Source of the DNA: Macrostomum hystrix
Lineage: Eukaryota > Platyhelminthes > Macrostomidae
Direction: 5' to 3'
Assembly: GCA_950097015.1 (NCBI GenBank)
Contig: CATNEN010000002.1
Span: 7,579,501-7,643,500 of the forward strand
Length of the DNA stretch: 64,000 nt
Shown: piece by piece, positions 1-13,100 of the stretch
Layout of the letters: each line of letters begins with the position of its first letter
Position numbering within the stretch: position 1 is the stretch's first letter
The notes under the pieces: model-generated
Told to the model about the DNA's origin: nothing
Databases searched by the model: none
Seen by the model: only the letters and a program-made list of their open reading frames with translations
Translations under genes and position numbers: made by a program

Positions 1-20
1 CCAATTGACTTCATCGCGGC

Positions 21-3000
21 ATGCCAACGTCATCGTCACAGCAGCAGCATCAGCAGCAGCATCAGCAGCAGCATCAGCAGCAGCACGCGCTGAGACATTC
101 TCGCAGGCGATCGGCCAGTGCGTCAGGGCCAGGTTTGGCTGGCGCCATCTATCGTGGCTGCTTCAACAAGGCGCGACACCTGCTAATGAACGACGACTCT
201 TCGTCGCTGCTAGTCGACGAACCGGAGCCGTTGGACGGTCGAACTCCGCTCATTCTATGCGCCCTGATTCGCGACCCGGCCTGGTCCTGCAGCCTGGCCC
301 GTCAGCTGCTCGAGCGTGGCGCCAGGGTGGGCGCCAAGGACCGGCGCCACGGCATGAATGCGCTGCATTACGCGTGCGCCTGCGGTAAAGTGCAGCTGGC
401 CAGGCTGTTCCTGCAGGCCATAGACTATCGGGTGAGAGTGCAAGCCAATCCCAAGGACCACTAGAAGAAGAAGGACGGGACACTTAGTTTCTTGGAAAAT
501 TTATTCAAGGCAGATTTTCACGGAAAAATGCACTAGCGATATAGGGACTTGCACTGTTCTTTTCATATATCTTGCAAAACATGTTGCTTCAACGAATTTT
601 AGAAAGCTTCATTCATAAATAATTTATCTTCATTTTATTTTCATTTATTTATCATGTAAGGGAGAAGTTCCTATCACGCTAGTTCACTCTTCTGTAAAAA
701 TTTGCCTTTAATACATTTTCCCTGAAACGAAGTGTCCGTCCTTCTTCTAGTCTTCTGTCCTTCGCGAAGCCAAGCTTTCCAGGATACAGTTTGCACTGGT
801 TTCTAGAAATCCTGTAAACAGAAAAGCAGGCAGGGCCTGAGAAGCAGAGAAGCGCATAGATGGCCTGGACATCAATCATTGTCCAGTTATGAAACCAACC
901 GATTAATGGAGTGTGTACTCCGCCAGACGTTAAAGATTTGAGTTGCTACGCATAGAAGATGGTCGTTTAACAAACCAGAAATTCTCCAAGGATAATATGT
1001 GAAATTTTTGGATTGTGAGAGCGCTCTCGTGGAATCAGGCCAGTTTCTTGGAAAATTATTATTTTTATCAAAAAATCACACAGCTTGACGCGCCTGATCG
1101 CCATGGAAACACGGCGCTTCACTACGCCGTTCTGTCTCCAAACAACAGTGAGCAGCTCATCAGAATGTTGTCTTCGGTCCTGCATCGATACCAGCTGCCA
1201 ACAGCGGCGCCGAATCGAGCTGGTCTGACGCCGCTTTCGTTGGCTCAACTCTGCGAGCGTCGGGAAGCGGTGCGCGCCCTGCTGGAGTTCGCGGAACCGC
1301 CGGTTGCTAATCGAACAACTACCCCGGGTGAGCAGGGGATCATGGTAGAACAACTACCCCGGGTGAGTAGGGGATCATGGTAGAACAACTACCCCGGGTG
1401 AGCAGGGGATCATGGTAGAACAACTACCCCGGGTGAGTAGGGGATCATGGTAGAAAAACTACCCCGGGTGAGTAGGGGATCAGGGTAGAACAACTACCCC
1501 GGGTGAGCAGGGGATCATGGTAGAACAACTACCCCGGGTGAGAAGGGGATCAGGGTAGAACAACAACCCCGGGGAGTAGGGGATCAGGATGTTCCTTTTG
1601 CTAGAGGGCCTCGTTAACTTCTCAAGTTGGTGAGTTAGGACGTTAGGACAAACTATAGTGAGACAAAAATCTTGATATCTGACTCGATATTATCAGAAAC
1701 TGGCAGCTTATCCTGTTTGGTTTCTCTGTTATCACAGGTGGTACCAATGGCTACGTCAACTCTGTCGCAGCCCTCGCTCTAATGTACCGACCATGCGAGT
1801 CAGATTTCATCGCCACCGCCGGCGCGCCGCCAGACCAACAGGCTCTCGACGTAGCCGAGCTGTTTCGACAGCAGACTGTCTCTGACAGAGCCAGCACTGG
1901 TGAGGCTCTCTAAAAACTATGTGCTTTGTGTGTTTGGTGGTTGTTTTGCGCTACTTATGCTTCCTGGCTGAGGCTCCCAACGATAATTTAACTCCAGCTA
2001 AGGCTCCCTGCGACGATTATGGTCGAGTTTTTACTTTTGAGGCTCTCTACGACGATTATAGTCGAGTTTTTATTTTTGAGGCTCACTACGACGATCATGG
2101 TCGAGTTTTTAGTTTTGAGGCTCTCTACGACGATCATGGTAGCTTTTTGAGGCTCTCTACGATGAGCAAGCCTATGTTTAGGTGTGTTCATAATTAACTG
2201 ACAAAATGTATAATAGACGCATAAACTCATGTAAATTATGTCAATGAGTTGACAAACACATTGAGATTAAGAAAGAGGTCAAACACAAAAATTTTGTTTA
2301 CTCACAAAACTCAAGTTGAGCAATGCAGTTGAACTGTTCGCAAATTTTAGCCAAGGTTTTTACTTGCTTCCACAATGAAGTTTATATTGCGATGCTCTGC
2401 TTGTCGGCTTGCATCGCATGCCGGCGGTGACCATGAATTAGTTTAATACAATTATATTCCATTTCGCTGGCTATAATTTAATGTACCGTACTTGAAAAAC
2501 ACAATAAAATAATAAAGACAAAACTCTTATTAAGACACTTACACATATACTCTTAAAATTTGCTGCCAAATTTACTAGGTAATATTCTAACTCGTCGAAC
2601 AATAAGCAATAATTTTAGTCGGAATTTGCTCTCCTTATCCTGATAGCCAAGACAAGACATCTTATAGCATTGTGCAGAGCAGTATTATGTCGTTTAATTT
2701 ATGTTCGCTTCGCTCTCTTGAAACAATTGTTAAAGCCTAATTTAAACAGAACTTTTGTGGGGCTTGCGCTAGAAATCTAAATTTCTGAGTGCCTTAGAAA
2801 TAGCAATGTGAGCAGGATGTACTCAACCCACGTTTGAGACCTGCATGTGTTCTTACTGGCCGAACCGACTGAATAGATGCATTTTTTGAGAATCGGGGTG
2901 CTTTGACCACTGCCTACTTCACTGCTGCTCCCAAACCGAGTGACCGACTTTCGTGAAAGTACACCATATGGATCAAAGTTTTCCGCCCTTTTTACGATGA

Positions 3001-3599
3001 ACCAAACTTCAATGCCATCCGACATCAGCATCGTCGAGATAATCAGCGATTCTTGTCAAAGACCCTGGTGACAAGGACAGCTGACATTGCTTTGCATAAA
3101 CCTATGTGGCAAATTCGCTTCTTTCACCTTTCTGCTCTCAGCAGCTGCTCGAATTGCCAGCGGCGCGAACCGGAGCCGGTGCGTCAGCGCCAAGCGCGAC
3201 ATTCCGCGCCTGTTTAGCAACTACGAGTTCCACTGCTCGCCCCTGTACCGGCCACCACCGCGAGTTCCAGATCCGAGACTGTACGCCACCGACTACTTCC
3301 TGCGATTCCAGCCACCCCCGCCGCCGCCGCTGGCCCAGCAGGCTGGCAGGGCCGGCGAGTTGGCAGCCGGAGACGGCGCGAGCGGCGTTGGCGACGACGT
3401 TGGGGTCGGTGGCCGGAGGCGACGCGATGGAACGACCGGCTCCAGACGCTCGAAAAGAACGTCGACAGCCACGGCTGCATCGCTGAACACAATGAACGGC
3501 AGCGGAGGTGGCGCTGCTCCAGGTGGAGAGGTCGGAAGTTCGAGTCGGCGACGTCCAGGAAGAATTAGCCGCGTGGCTTTCAATAGAGAAGATTCGTAG
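21..3599 (+). CDS. Ankyrin-repeat protein, four exons
   Basis: Proposed exons are 21-431, 1084-1327, 1738-1899 and 3142-3599, joined at GT/AG sites with matching phases (0, 1, 1), giving about 424 residues. The ATG at 21 follows an in-frame TGA at 6-8. The N-terminus is a Gln/His tract coded by CAG/CAT repeats. Ankyrin repeats follow: exon 1 has DGRTPLILCA and MNALHYACACGKVQLARLFL, exon 2 has HGNTALHYAVL and NRAGLTPLSLAQL. Exon 4 encodes a Pro-, Gly- and Arg/Ser-rich tail with a distinctive stretch RLFSNYEFHCSPLYRPPPR. Ankyrin repeats bind proteins; no catalytic domain is visible and the family was not recognised. The exon 2 donor lies inside the first unit of a 35-bp minisatellite, so the last codons of that exon are repeat-derived. 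An additional upstream non-coding exon is possible. Confidence 0.75.
38..92 (+). repeat. CAG/CAT microsatellite coding poly-Gln/His
   Basis: About four tandem copies of CAGCAGCAGCAT in frame within the ankyrin gene's first exon, coding QQQH repeats. The unit length is a multiple of three, so length changes would keep the frame. Confidence 0.85.
1313..1590 (+). repeat. 35-bp minisatellite spanning an exon-intron junction
   Basis: About eight units of 35 bp at a strict 35-base spacing from 1321, containing CCCCGGGTGAGC or its GTGAGT variant. The first unit overlaps the last five codons of ankyrin exon 2 and contains its splice donor (GT at 1328). Every further unit repeats a donor-like GGGTGAG. 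Confidence 0.9.
2030..2165 (+). repeat. 39-bp intronic minisatellite
   Basis: Units starting GAGGCTC at 2039, 2078, 2117 and a shortened one at 2149, inside intron 3 of the ankyrin gene. The unit start resembles the intron's own donor (GTGAGGCTCTC at 1900). Confidence 0.8.
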
Positions 3600-4640
3600 A
3601 TTATTCTGGTGCACTGTGGGAGTTAAACTGTGGAAATGGCTTCAATTCCTAAAGAATTTTTAAGAAAAGTGCACATAAATGATTCGGACGTTATCGGACA
3701 AAAAATGAATTCCAAGAAAACATTCTAACACACATTTATATTCAGAAAAAAATGCAAGACACCTGAACTTTCCTAGAAATATGACGCTTCCAAGAAATTT
3801 TGAGCAGTAAAACTAAATAAGTCATTGTTAGTAACGACTTCATAGAACTTGCAATATATTTATCCCACAGATTTCTCAGCTTTATTGTCGCAGAGAAAAT
3901 CGCTTCAATAATTTGGCCAGAGTTGAGTATGAACGCATGTCGATAAACTCCTTTCATGAAGCACAAATATATTTTTTTGAAAAGTTTTCTTTTGAAAACA
4001 ACGGAAGTGAAAGCGTTAATTTTTTCTTGAATTAAAAGGCACAAGTGTATTGTCGAGAAGCTTTTATTTTGCTATTTAAAACTTTCAAAACATATATAAA
4101 ATATGACCACGAAGGCAAATGAAAAACATTCATCTGGATAATGAAGGACAAATTAGTTTAGTTACAGGCTAAAAGATTCACCATTTTCTGAAATGAAACA
4201 ATAAGTTATAAAACTATCTAATAATTTAGAAATATAAAAGTACACTCGATGGTGAAGAAATGTTTAAAAAATCACAGTAATCAAAATGGAATTTCGTTTG
4301 CATAGCTCCGACTGCATGAGCATCTTGAAGAGATAAGTGAGTACAAAAACTCTGGAATGCTTAAACAAAATTATGATAGACAAACGAACAGTAACTGCCA
4401 ACTGCTTTCTGAAAGACAAGAGCCAAAGTCCCAATATTAAAAGCGATTATCAATAAATTATTATCAAATTCTATAAAAAATTAACATTACAGATTTACTA
4501 ACAAACAGAACAGAAATTTTTGTGTCAAGACTGCAGAAATAGTTATAAATCAGCTATTAACAGGAAATTAAATCAAATTAACAGGAAAAATAATTAAAAT
4601 AATTATTGACAAAAATTCATTACACCTGCAGCCGACGCAT
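3600..4640. other. AT-rich intergenic DNA
   Basis: Sequence between the ankyrin gene and a SINE copy. It is AT-rich with no ORF or motif that I can support as a gene. Confidence 0.6.
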
Positions 4641-4649
4641 CTGAATTAA

Positions 4650-4960
4650 GACGGTATTCGTACGGCTGTTCAGTCCATGGACTGGGGGACGCCACACCCA
4701 CCCTGATTTAACCCAGCTAACGCTGGTACAAGGCCAACCTTCTAGTGTAAGTGTTAGTGTACACTGCCTGACAATTAGAAAGTCAGGTCAGATGTACACA
4801 TGTGTGCCTGAGTACGGTATCTGTGTGCGTGTGTGCTCAGGATTCAGCGAAATGGGCAGAATCGCATCTTCGCTAGCTTTAGGTCTAGTGTCACCGAATG
4901 ATGTGCCATTGCCCGCAGCCCTCCTGTAATTATTATGATTATTAGTATTATTGTGTAAGA
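4650..4960 (+). mobile_element. SINE copy 1 (body and tail)
   Basis: It shares the body motifs GTGTGCTCAGGA.TCAGCG, ATGGGCAGAAT and GGTCTAGTGTCACC, and the tail CCCGCAGCCCTCCTGTAATT followed by ATT repeats, with other copies in the window. The match to the inverted copy at 55612-55885 extends upstream (AGAAAGTCAGG.CAGATGTACAC). The tRNA-like head seen at 16575 is absent or diverged here. Confidence 0.75.
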
Positions 4961-5047
4961 TAAAGTGCTGGTGCAAAACAAGGTCAATTAGGGTAGAGAT
5001 GACCGGTTGCTAAGCAACTATGTACAGCTAGCAGCTCCGCCTTCAGC

Positions 5048-8000
5048 TCAGTACCGGTCATTGGCCGGCCTGAGCCCGACCGAGTTAGCGCGCTCCTCCT
5101 CGCCCTCTGCCAGCCTCTGCTGCTGCTGCTGATGCTTGGAAGGCTGCCGCAGCTGCGACTCGTCGTTGTCCTCCTCGTTTTGAAAGCGCGAAAATGTCAG
5201 CGTGGAAGTGTCAACCATGCCGCCCTGGCCCCCGTCTGCCTCGGCGATGTACACCTGCACGGAGCTCTCCGTGGGGCGGCCACGGCTGCGGATCCGTTGC
5301 TGGGATGGCGGGGTTGGTGTCATGTATTTGATTGGTTCAGACAAGGGCAAAATTATTAACACCCAACAAGTCTTCAAATCATCCCTAGTTAATTACTCGT
5401 ACCTCCAATCCCTAGCTCATTACCTCCCATCCCTAGCTCATTACCTCCCATCCCTAGCTCATTACCTCCAATCCCTAGCTCATTACCTACTAGCCCTAGC
5501 TCATTACCCTCCAATCCCTAGCTCATTACCCCCAATCCCTAGCTCATTACCCTCCAATCCATAGCTCATTACCTTCAATCCCTAGCTCATCACCTCCAAT
5601 CCCTAGCTCATTACCTCCAATCCCTAGCTAATTATCTCCGATCCCTAGCTAATTATCTCCGATCCCTAGCTAATTATCTCCGATCCCTAGCTCATTACAT
5701 CTAATCCCTAGCTCATTACCTCCAATCCCTAGCTCATTACCTCCAATCCCTAGCTAATTATCTCCGATCCCTAGCTCATTATCTCCAATCCCTAGCTAAT
5801 TATCTCCGATCCCTAGCTCATTATCTCCGATCCCTAGCTCATTATATCTAATCCCTAGCTAATTACCTCCAATCCCTAGCTAATTACCTCCAATCCCTAG
5901 CTAATTACCTCCAATCCCTAGCTAATTACCTCCAATCCCTAGCTAATTACCTCCAATCCCTAGCTAATTACCTCCAATCCCTAGCTAATTACCTCCAATC
6001 CCTAGCTAATTATCTCCGATCCCTAGCTCATTACATCTAATCCCTAGCTAATTACCTCCAATCACTAGCTAATTACCTCCAATCCCTAGCTAATTACCTC
6101 CAATCCCTAGCTAATTACCTCCAATCCCTAGCTAATTACCTCCAATCCCTAGCTAATTACCTCCAATCCCTAGCTAATTACCTCCAATCCAACTCTGCAC
6201 ACAGAGCTCATTATGCGACAGTCGAAGTTGTTTTTACAATAATCCGAAATATTAAAAAACTCCTACTTGACTACTGCAAGTAGACTAACAGCAAATGAAA
6301 TGTTAAACAGAGCAACAGCGTACCATGATAAAGGTGGGCGTGACCTTCTTTCTGACGGCCGGATTAACGTAAAACAGAATGAAGTTGATGGTGCCTGGGG
6401 TTGAATCGGAATATTTTCGTTAGCCAAACAAAAGTGGAAAGCTTTTTGCAATGCAATACAGCCGTGCTGGAACGCACCAATCAGAGGAGAGCTGACGGAG
6501 CTAAGCAAATACAGCGGGTAGCTGGGCTCGGCCGAGGCCGCGTTGTTAATCCGGTTGATGAAGGGCAGCACATTTAGCGCCAGGAAGATGCAGGGATAAG
6601 CCAGCAGCGGGTAGAGCTGCTCCTGCAGCTGGGCAGCAGCCGAAGCCGCCGCAGCCGCCGAGTCTTCGCCGTACATGCCGGACCAGGCAGATGAACGACG
6701 ACGAATTCTCGTCAGGATGACGACATAGACAGCCAGGATTACGAGCAGCAGGATGAGGACGGGCACGAACCAGACAGCCATGCGCCACGCCGTGTCGGTT
6801 ATCCAGCACCAGGCGCCGGCCGGGCCGTAGGCCGAACCGGCGAAGGGCAAAGCGGCAGGCAGGGTGGGCAGGAGGAAGCCAGCGACGCAGTATAACCTGC
6901 GAGCGTTGCGGAGACATGAAAACTGGTCGAATTGCTGACGACCTCTATTTTGGTCTTATGGGTCTTCTGCCGCCACTCGTTTATCGTTATCTAGGTAATA
7001 CTTCCTCTATTTATAGCTGGGGTCGGCAAAAAAAGCTAGCGGCCGCATTGACTGCAGAAATATAAGATAAGGGGAGAGATGAGACACGGGAGAGATGAGA
7101 CAGATGAGAGATGAGACATGGGAGAAATAAGACGGGAGAGATGAGACAGGGTAGAGATGAGACAGGGGAGAGATGAGACACGGGAGATACGAGACCGAGG
7201 AGAGAGGTGAGACAGGGGAGAGATGAGACAGGGGAGAGATGAGACAGGGGAGAGATGAGACAGGGGAGAGATGAGACAGGGGAGAGATGAGACAGGGGAG
7301 AGATGAGACAGGGAAAGAGATGAGACAGGGAAATAGATGAGACAGGGTAGAGATGAGACAGGGGAGAGATGAGACACGGGAGAGATGAGACACAGGAGAG
7401 ATGAGACACGGAGAGATGAGACACGGAGAGATGAGACCGAGGAGAGATGAGAAAGGGAAGAGATGAGGCAGGGGAAGAGATGAGACACGGGAGAGATGAG
7501 ACAGGTGGAGAGATGAGGCAGGGAAGAGATGAGACACGGAGAGATGAGACCGAGGAGAGATGAGAAAGGGAAGAGATGAGGCAGGGGAAGAGATGAGACA
7601 CGGGAGAGATGAGACAGGTGGAGAGATGAGGCAGGGAAGAGATGAGACACGGGAGAGACGAGACCGAGGAGAGATGAGAAAGGGGAAAGATACTATAGGT
7701 GTCGGAAGGGGTAACGGGCCGGATTTGGGATCTTCGATGGTCACATTTCGCTCTCGGGCCGGAGTTCGCCTACCCCTGATTTATAGACTATTTTCAGCTT
7801 TACCCACTAGAAAAGAAAGCTACATCGCGCACTACTGAAAGTAGCATTCTCTTTCATGAATAGAGTTGGAAGTGTGACTTAGCTGTTAGCACGTTCCAAT
7901 TTTACGGACCAAGTGAGGTTCTTTAGGCTTGCCCCTGCAGTAAAAATACTGTGCTGATGACGCTCTTACTAAGCGCCCTCTCAACCCAAGCTGTGAGTTA

Positions 8001-9174
8001 AATTTAGTTCAAGTCGTGAGTGTCCGAAAAGCAGATCAGGCGGCCCTGCGAGACGCGCGGAAACCTCAATTGCAAGCTGCAGCTTGACTTGGCAACTCTT
8101 GCAAGGTGCTTGAAAAGTTTATTTACCTACCGAGACTTGTGCAATGAGTTTGCTTACCTTCAAATTATTTAGGTAATGTAGTAAGCACAATCTCAGTTCA
8201 TAACGTACCATTCGAATCTATCTGTCTTGATTGACTTCACAGTTAGCAGAAACAAATAGATGGTGATGAACATAATCCACAACACCACATTCCAGTCTGA
8301 AAAAATGGGTTTGATAAATGCATGAAAGAATTACTTAATAGTTAGCTAGCTAAAGTTAAACAATTCGTGACAGATTTTTATTTATTTCACCTGAATAGGT
8401 CAACCAAAATCCCTCAAATTGGCATGTTGCACTGGCTTCTTGGGGCCCACCCTGCAATTAAATCATGGTAAACAACAAGTTTGGGGTGAGCTATATAATA
8501 GCTAGCTAGCTATATTAGACACCAACTACTAACATGAATACTCACTAGTAGGTAGATAATGCAGTCAAATAGTGTGGCCACTGTCAGGTATGTGATGAGA
8601 CGATAGACAAACACTTCATAAAATTTGAAGAGCCAAATCATGAATAACATCAATAGGCTACAAAAATGGAATTTAAGTAAGTCATGATGATGCATTCTTG
8701 AAGGCCAGTTTATACTAAAAAATAAGTCTGGGAAATAAAATTTATTGCACAGCTTACCAGAATATGACTGACAATGAAGCATTAACCCTTTTGATAGCAA
8801 TAATTGTCTCCTGTACAAAATGTTTTTATAGTACAATATTAAAGTTTCAGCAAATAGTGCTATCTAAATGCTAATTTCATTGCATACCAATAAAAGAATA
8901 TAAGTGCCTTGTTTTTTCATAAGTTCTAGTTACAGGGGATTGCTTCCTTTATTAGCTATAGACTTTTAATTACATTAGCTATACTTAGTATACTATAACC
9001 ATGAAATGTAATAGCCAGAGTGTGTTGAATTGCAGAAAAATTTTTGCAGTACCTGGGAAGTGATTAAGTTCAAGCAGTTATACAAACAAAGAAAAAATGA
9101 CAACTTTATAATCCACTCACGCATTTTTGTGGTTCTAAAGGGAAAAGCAGGCATGTGTTGTTCTCCATCTCCAT
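5048..9174 (-). CDS. cAMP-receptor-like seven-TM GPCR, eight exons
   Basis: Proposed exons, in order: 9174-9121, 8810-8758, 8657-8546, 8451-8391, 8296-8209, 6896-6478, 6394-6324, 5299-5048. All have GT/AG borders and all phases agree, giving 369 residues. TM1 is about 28-46, TM2 55-73 (LITYLTVATLFDCIIYLL) and TM3 95-113. Cys83 probably pairs with the Cys of YGPAGAWCWI (about 146-155), a hallmark of the Dicty_CAR/cAMP-receptor-like class. TM5 is rich in L/V. TM6 contains YPCIFLALNVLPFINRI. TM7 runs across an exon junction (SSPLIG, then TINFILFYVNPAVRKK). A Gln/Glu-rich cytoplasmic tail ends at a stop at 5048. The protein would be a plasma-membrane receptor acting through G proteins; its ligand is unknown. 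Introns 5 and 7 hold minisatellites. The least certain parts are the first exon and the chosen ATG. Confidence 0.85.
5396..6190. repeat. 21-bp minisatellite in GPCR intron 7
   Basis: About 38 copies of a 21-bp unit of the form TCCCTAGCTAATTACCTCCAA, with variants (CTCATT, TATCTCCGA). Later units are more uniform than earlier ones. It fills most of the intron between the last two GPCR exons. Confidence 0.95.
7066..7690. repeat. 16-17 bp purine-rich minisatellite in GPCR intron 5
   Basis: Repeats of AGATGAGACAGGGGAG with length variants, about 38 copies. The plus strand is nearly all purine apart from T and C of the ATGAGAC core. A block of several units (from 7376 and again from 7489) is itself duplicated. 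Long Ser/Leu/Pro-rich minus-strand ORFs here are repeat artefacts. Confidence 0.95.
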
Positions 9175-10190
9175 GTAGAGATTGCAGTTGACAGGCTATC
9201 GTTCAGAATGCAGAAATAGAACTTAAGTAATTGAAAACAATATTGGCCACAGCAAGTTAATTCAGTTATGACAAATAGGATTAAACGAAAATGGGGCCAA
9301 CAAACTACAGTACACTACTACTCGGCCATGAATTAAAATTATAAAATTCCCGCACAAAATCGCGAAGTCAAAAGCATGCAAAATGCCAAACAGACAGAAA
9401 AACAAATAGCATAGCTTTAAGCATAAAATAAGTACTAATTTTCTTGCTAAAGCCTACATAATTGTGATATAATAAATTAAAATTAAAGTAAAATATTGAG
9501 AATGCTGGATCAAGCCCTTTTGCAAAAATGTGCTGCCAAAATGTTGTTCGCAATGCTCTAATTAATCTTTCTTTAAAATACAGTTAGAAAGTCTTGATTA
9601 GATATAGCAATGACCAAAAAAAATTTAACAACCATAGAAAATACTCAAAGACGATGAAAACTACAGGAAGCAAGAGTCCCTTTTCACAAAGTTATCCTAA
9701 AATGCTCAATCCTAAAACACTGATGTGAGTCTAACTTGTTCAATCCAACAATTTTGATGCGTCTCACCTGTTCGATATATACTTGAAATTTTTAATAATA
9801 ATTGTAGCGAATTCAAAGTTAGACAGCTGCTGCTGCTGCTGCTGCTGCGCTTACAGCAAGCTTCAATGCTCTGACTTCAATGTTCAATGTGACCTGCGGC
9901 CTAGCTGCAAAATTAGCTTCTTTGGACAGGTGTTGGGTAAGCATCCGGCTTGAGGCAGATTTTGTTGAGTTTCAGAATGGCAAATTCAATAAAGCAGTTA
10001 ACAGGTAAAGTCAAAGCGGGTAAGATACTTTTCTATTTTATTCAGTCGTGAACAGAGATTTGTAATAATTCAATTACGTATTTAACAGTAAACTTGACAG
10101 ATTTTCAGACATAATTTCTCGATATTTCCTAATCTCCTTAAAAATTCTGTTTTTTTTGTCAGCCGCACTTCATACAAGTACAACGACTAG
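9175..10190. other. AT-rich region upstream of the GPCR
   Basis: No gene recognised. It contains a short CTG microsatellite (about 9827-9848). It would hold the GPCR promoter on the minus strand, but I see no clear core element. Confidence 0.6.
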
Positions 10191-10194
10191 TCTG

Positions 10195-13100
10195 TCCTGA
10201 CTCAACTCAACCAGTCAGTCCTAGTCCAACTCAATCAGTCAGTCCTGACCCAACTCCAATCAGTCGGTCCTGACCCAACTCAATTAGTCAGTCCTGACCC
10301 AACTCAATCAGTCGGTCCTGACCCAACTCAATTAGTCAGTCCTGACCCAACTCAATCATGACCCAAATCAATCAGGACCCAACTCAATCATGACCCATAT
10401 CAATCAGGACCCAAATCAATCATGAGGCAGGACCCGAATCAATCATGACCCAAATCAATCAGGACCCAAACAATCAGGACCCAAATGAATCAGGACCCAA
10501 ACAATCATGACCCAAATCAATCAGGACCCAAACAATCAGGACCCAAATCAATCAGGACCCAAACAATCATGACCCAAATCAATCAGGACCCAAACAATCA
10601 GGACCCAAATCAATCAGGACCCAAATCAATCAGGACCCAAATCAATCAGGACCCAAAGCAATCAGGACCCAAAGCAATCAGGACCCAAAGCAATCAGGAC
10701 CCAAATCAATCAGGACCCTAATCAATCATGGTCCAAATCAATCAGGACCCAAATCAATCATGACCCAAATCAATCATGAGGCAGGACCCGAATCAATCAT
10801 GACCCAAATCAATCATAACCCAAATCAATCATGAGGCAGGACCGAAATCAATCATGACCCAAATCAATCAGGACCCAAATCAATCAGGACCCAAATCAAT
10901 CATGGCCCAAACCAATCAGGACCCAAATCAATCAGGACCCAAATCAATCATGACCCAAATCAATCAGGACCCAAATCAATCATGGCCCAAACCAATCAGG
11001 ACCCAAATCAATCAGGACCCAAATCAATCATGACCCAAATCAATCAGGACCCAAATCAATCAGGACCCAAATCAATCATGACCCAAATCAATCAGGACCC
11101 AAATCAATCATGGCCCAAACCAATCAGGACCCAAATCAATCAGGACCCAAATCAATCAGGACCCAAATCAATCAGGACCCAAATCAATCATGACCCAAGT
11201 CAATCAGGACCCAAATCAATCATGACCCAAATCAATCAGGACCCAAGTCAATCAGGACCCAAATCAATCAGGACCCAAATCAATCAGGACCCAAATCAAT
11301 CAGGACCCAAATCAATCAGGACCCAAATCAATCAGGACCCAAATCAATCAGGACCCAAATCAATCAGGACCCGAATCAATCATGACCCAAATCAATCATG
11401 AGGCAGGACCAAAATCAATCATGATCCAAATCAATCATGACCCAAATCAATCAGGACCCAAATCAATCATGGCCCAAATCAATCAGGACCCAAATCAATC
11501 AGGACCCAAATCAATCATGACCCAAATCAATCAGGACCCAAATCAATCAGGACCCAAATCAATCAGGACCCAAATCAATCAGGACCCAAATCAATCAGGA
11601 CCCAAATCAATCATGGGGCAGGACCCAAATCAATCATGACCCAAATCAATCAGGACCCAAATCAATCAGGACCCAAATCAATCAGGACCCAAATTAATCA
11701 TGACCCAAATCAATCATGAGGCAGGACCAAAATCAATCATGATCCAAATCAATCATGACCCAAATCAATCAGGACCAAAATCAATCATGATCCAAATCAA
11801 TCATGACCCAAATCAATCAGGACCCAACTCAATCAGGACCAAAATCAATCATGACCCAAATCAATCAGGACCCAAATCAATCAGGACCCAAATCAATCAT
11901 GGCCCAAACCAATCAGGACCCAAATCAATCATGACCCAAATCAATCATGAGGCAGGACCAAAATCAATCATGATCCAAATCAATCATGACCCAAATCAAT
12001 CAGGACCAAAATCAATCATGATCCAAATCAATCATGACCCAAATCAATCAGGACCCAAATCAATCAGGACCCAAATCAATCAGGACCCAAATCAATCAGG
12101 ACCCAAATCAATCAGGACCCAAACCAATCATGGCCCAAATCAATCATGACCCAAATCAATCAGGACCCAAATCAATCAGGACCCAAATCAATCAGGACCC
12201 AAATCAATCAGGACCCAAATCAATCATGACCCAAATCAATCATGAGGCAGGACCAAAATCAATCATGATCCAAATCAATCATGACCCAAATCAATCAGGA
12301 CCCAAATCAATCAGGACCCAAATCAATCAGGACCCAAATCAATCAGGACCCAAATCAATCAGGACCCAAATCAATCATGATCCAAATCAATCATGATCCA
12401 AACCAATCAGGACCCAAATCAATCAGGACCCAAATCAATCAGGACCCAAATCAATCAGGACCCAAATCAATCAGGACCCAAATCAATCAGGACCCAAATC
12501 AATCATGATCCAAATCAATCAGGACCCAAATCAATTAGGACCCAAATCAATCAGGACCCAAATCAATCAGGACCCAAATCAATCATGAGGCAGGACCCAA
12601 ATCAATCATGACCCAAATCAATCATGATCCAAATCAATCATGATCCAAATCAATCATGATCCAAATCAATCATGACCCAAATCAATCAGGACCCAAATCA
12701 ATCATGACCCAAATCAATCATGATCCAAATCAATCATGATCCAAATCAATCATGATCCAAATCAATCATGATCCAAATCAATCATGACCCAAATCAATCA
12801 GGACCCAAATCAATCATGACCCAAATCAATCATGATCCAAATCAATCATGATCCAAATCAATCATGATCCAAATCAATCATGATCCAAATCAATCATGAT
12901 CCAAATCAATCATGATCCAAATCAATCATGATCCAAATCAATCATGATCCAAATCAATCATGACCCAAATCAATCATGACCCAAATCAATCATGACCCAA
13001 ATCAATCATGATCCAAATCAATCATGATCCAAATCAATCATGACCCAAATCAATCATGACCCAAATCAATCATGATCCAAATCAATCAGGACCCAAATCA

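Noticed and set aside
5390-6200. CRISPR-like array
   Set aside because: Units are directly contiguous without unique spacers and the DNA is eukaryotic; the same applies to all other arrays here.
7007-7744. Minus-strand Ser/Leu/Pro ORFs up to 245 codons
   Set aside because: Translation of the purine-rich minisatellite within a GPCR intron; three overlapping frames give the same type of product.
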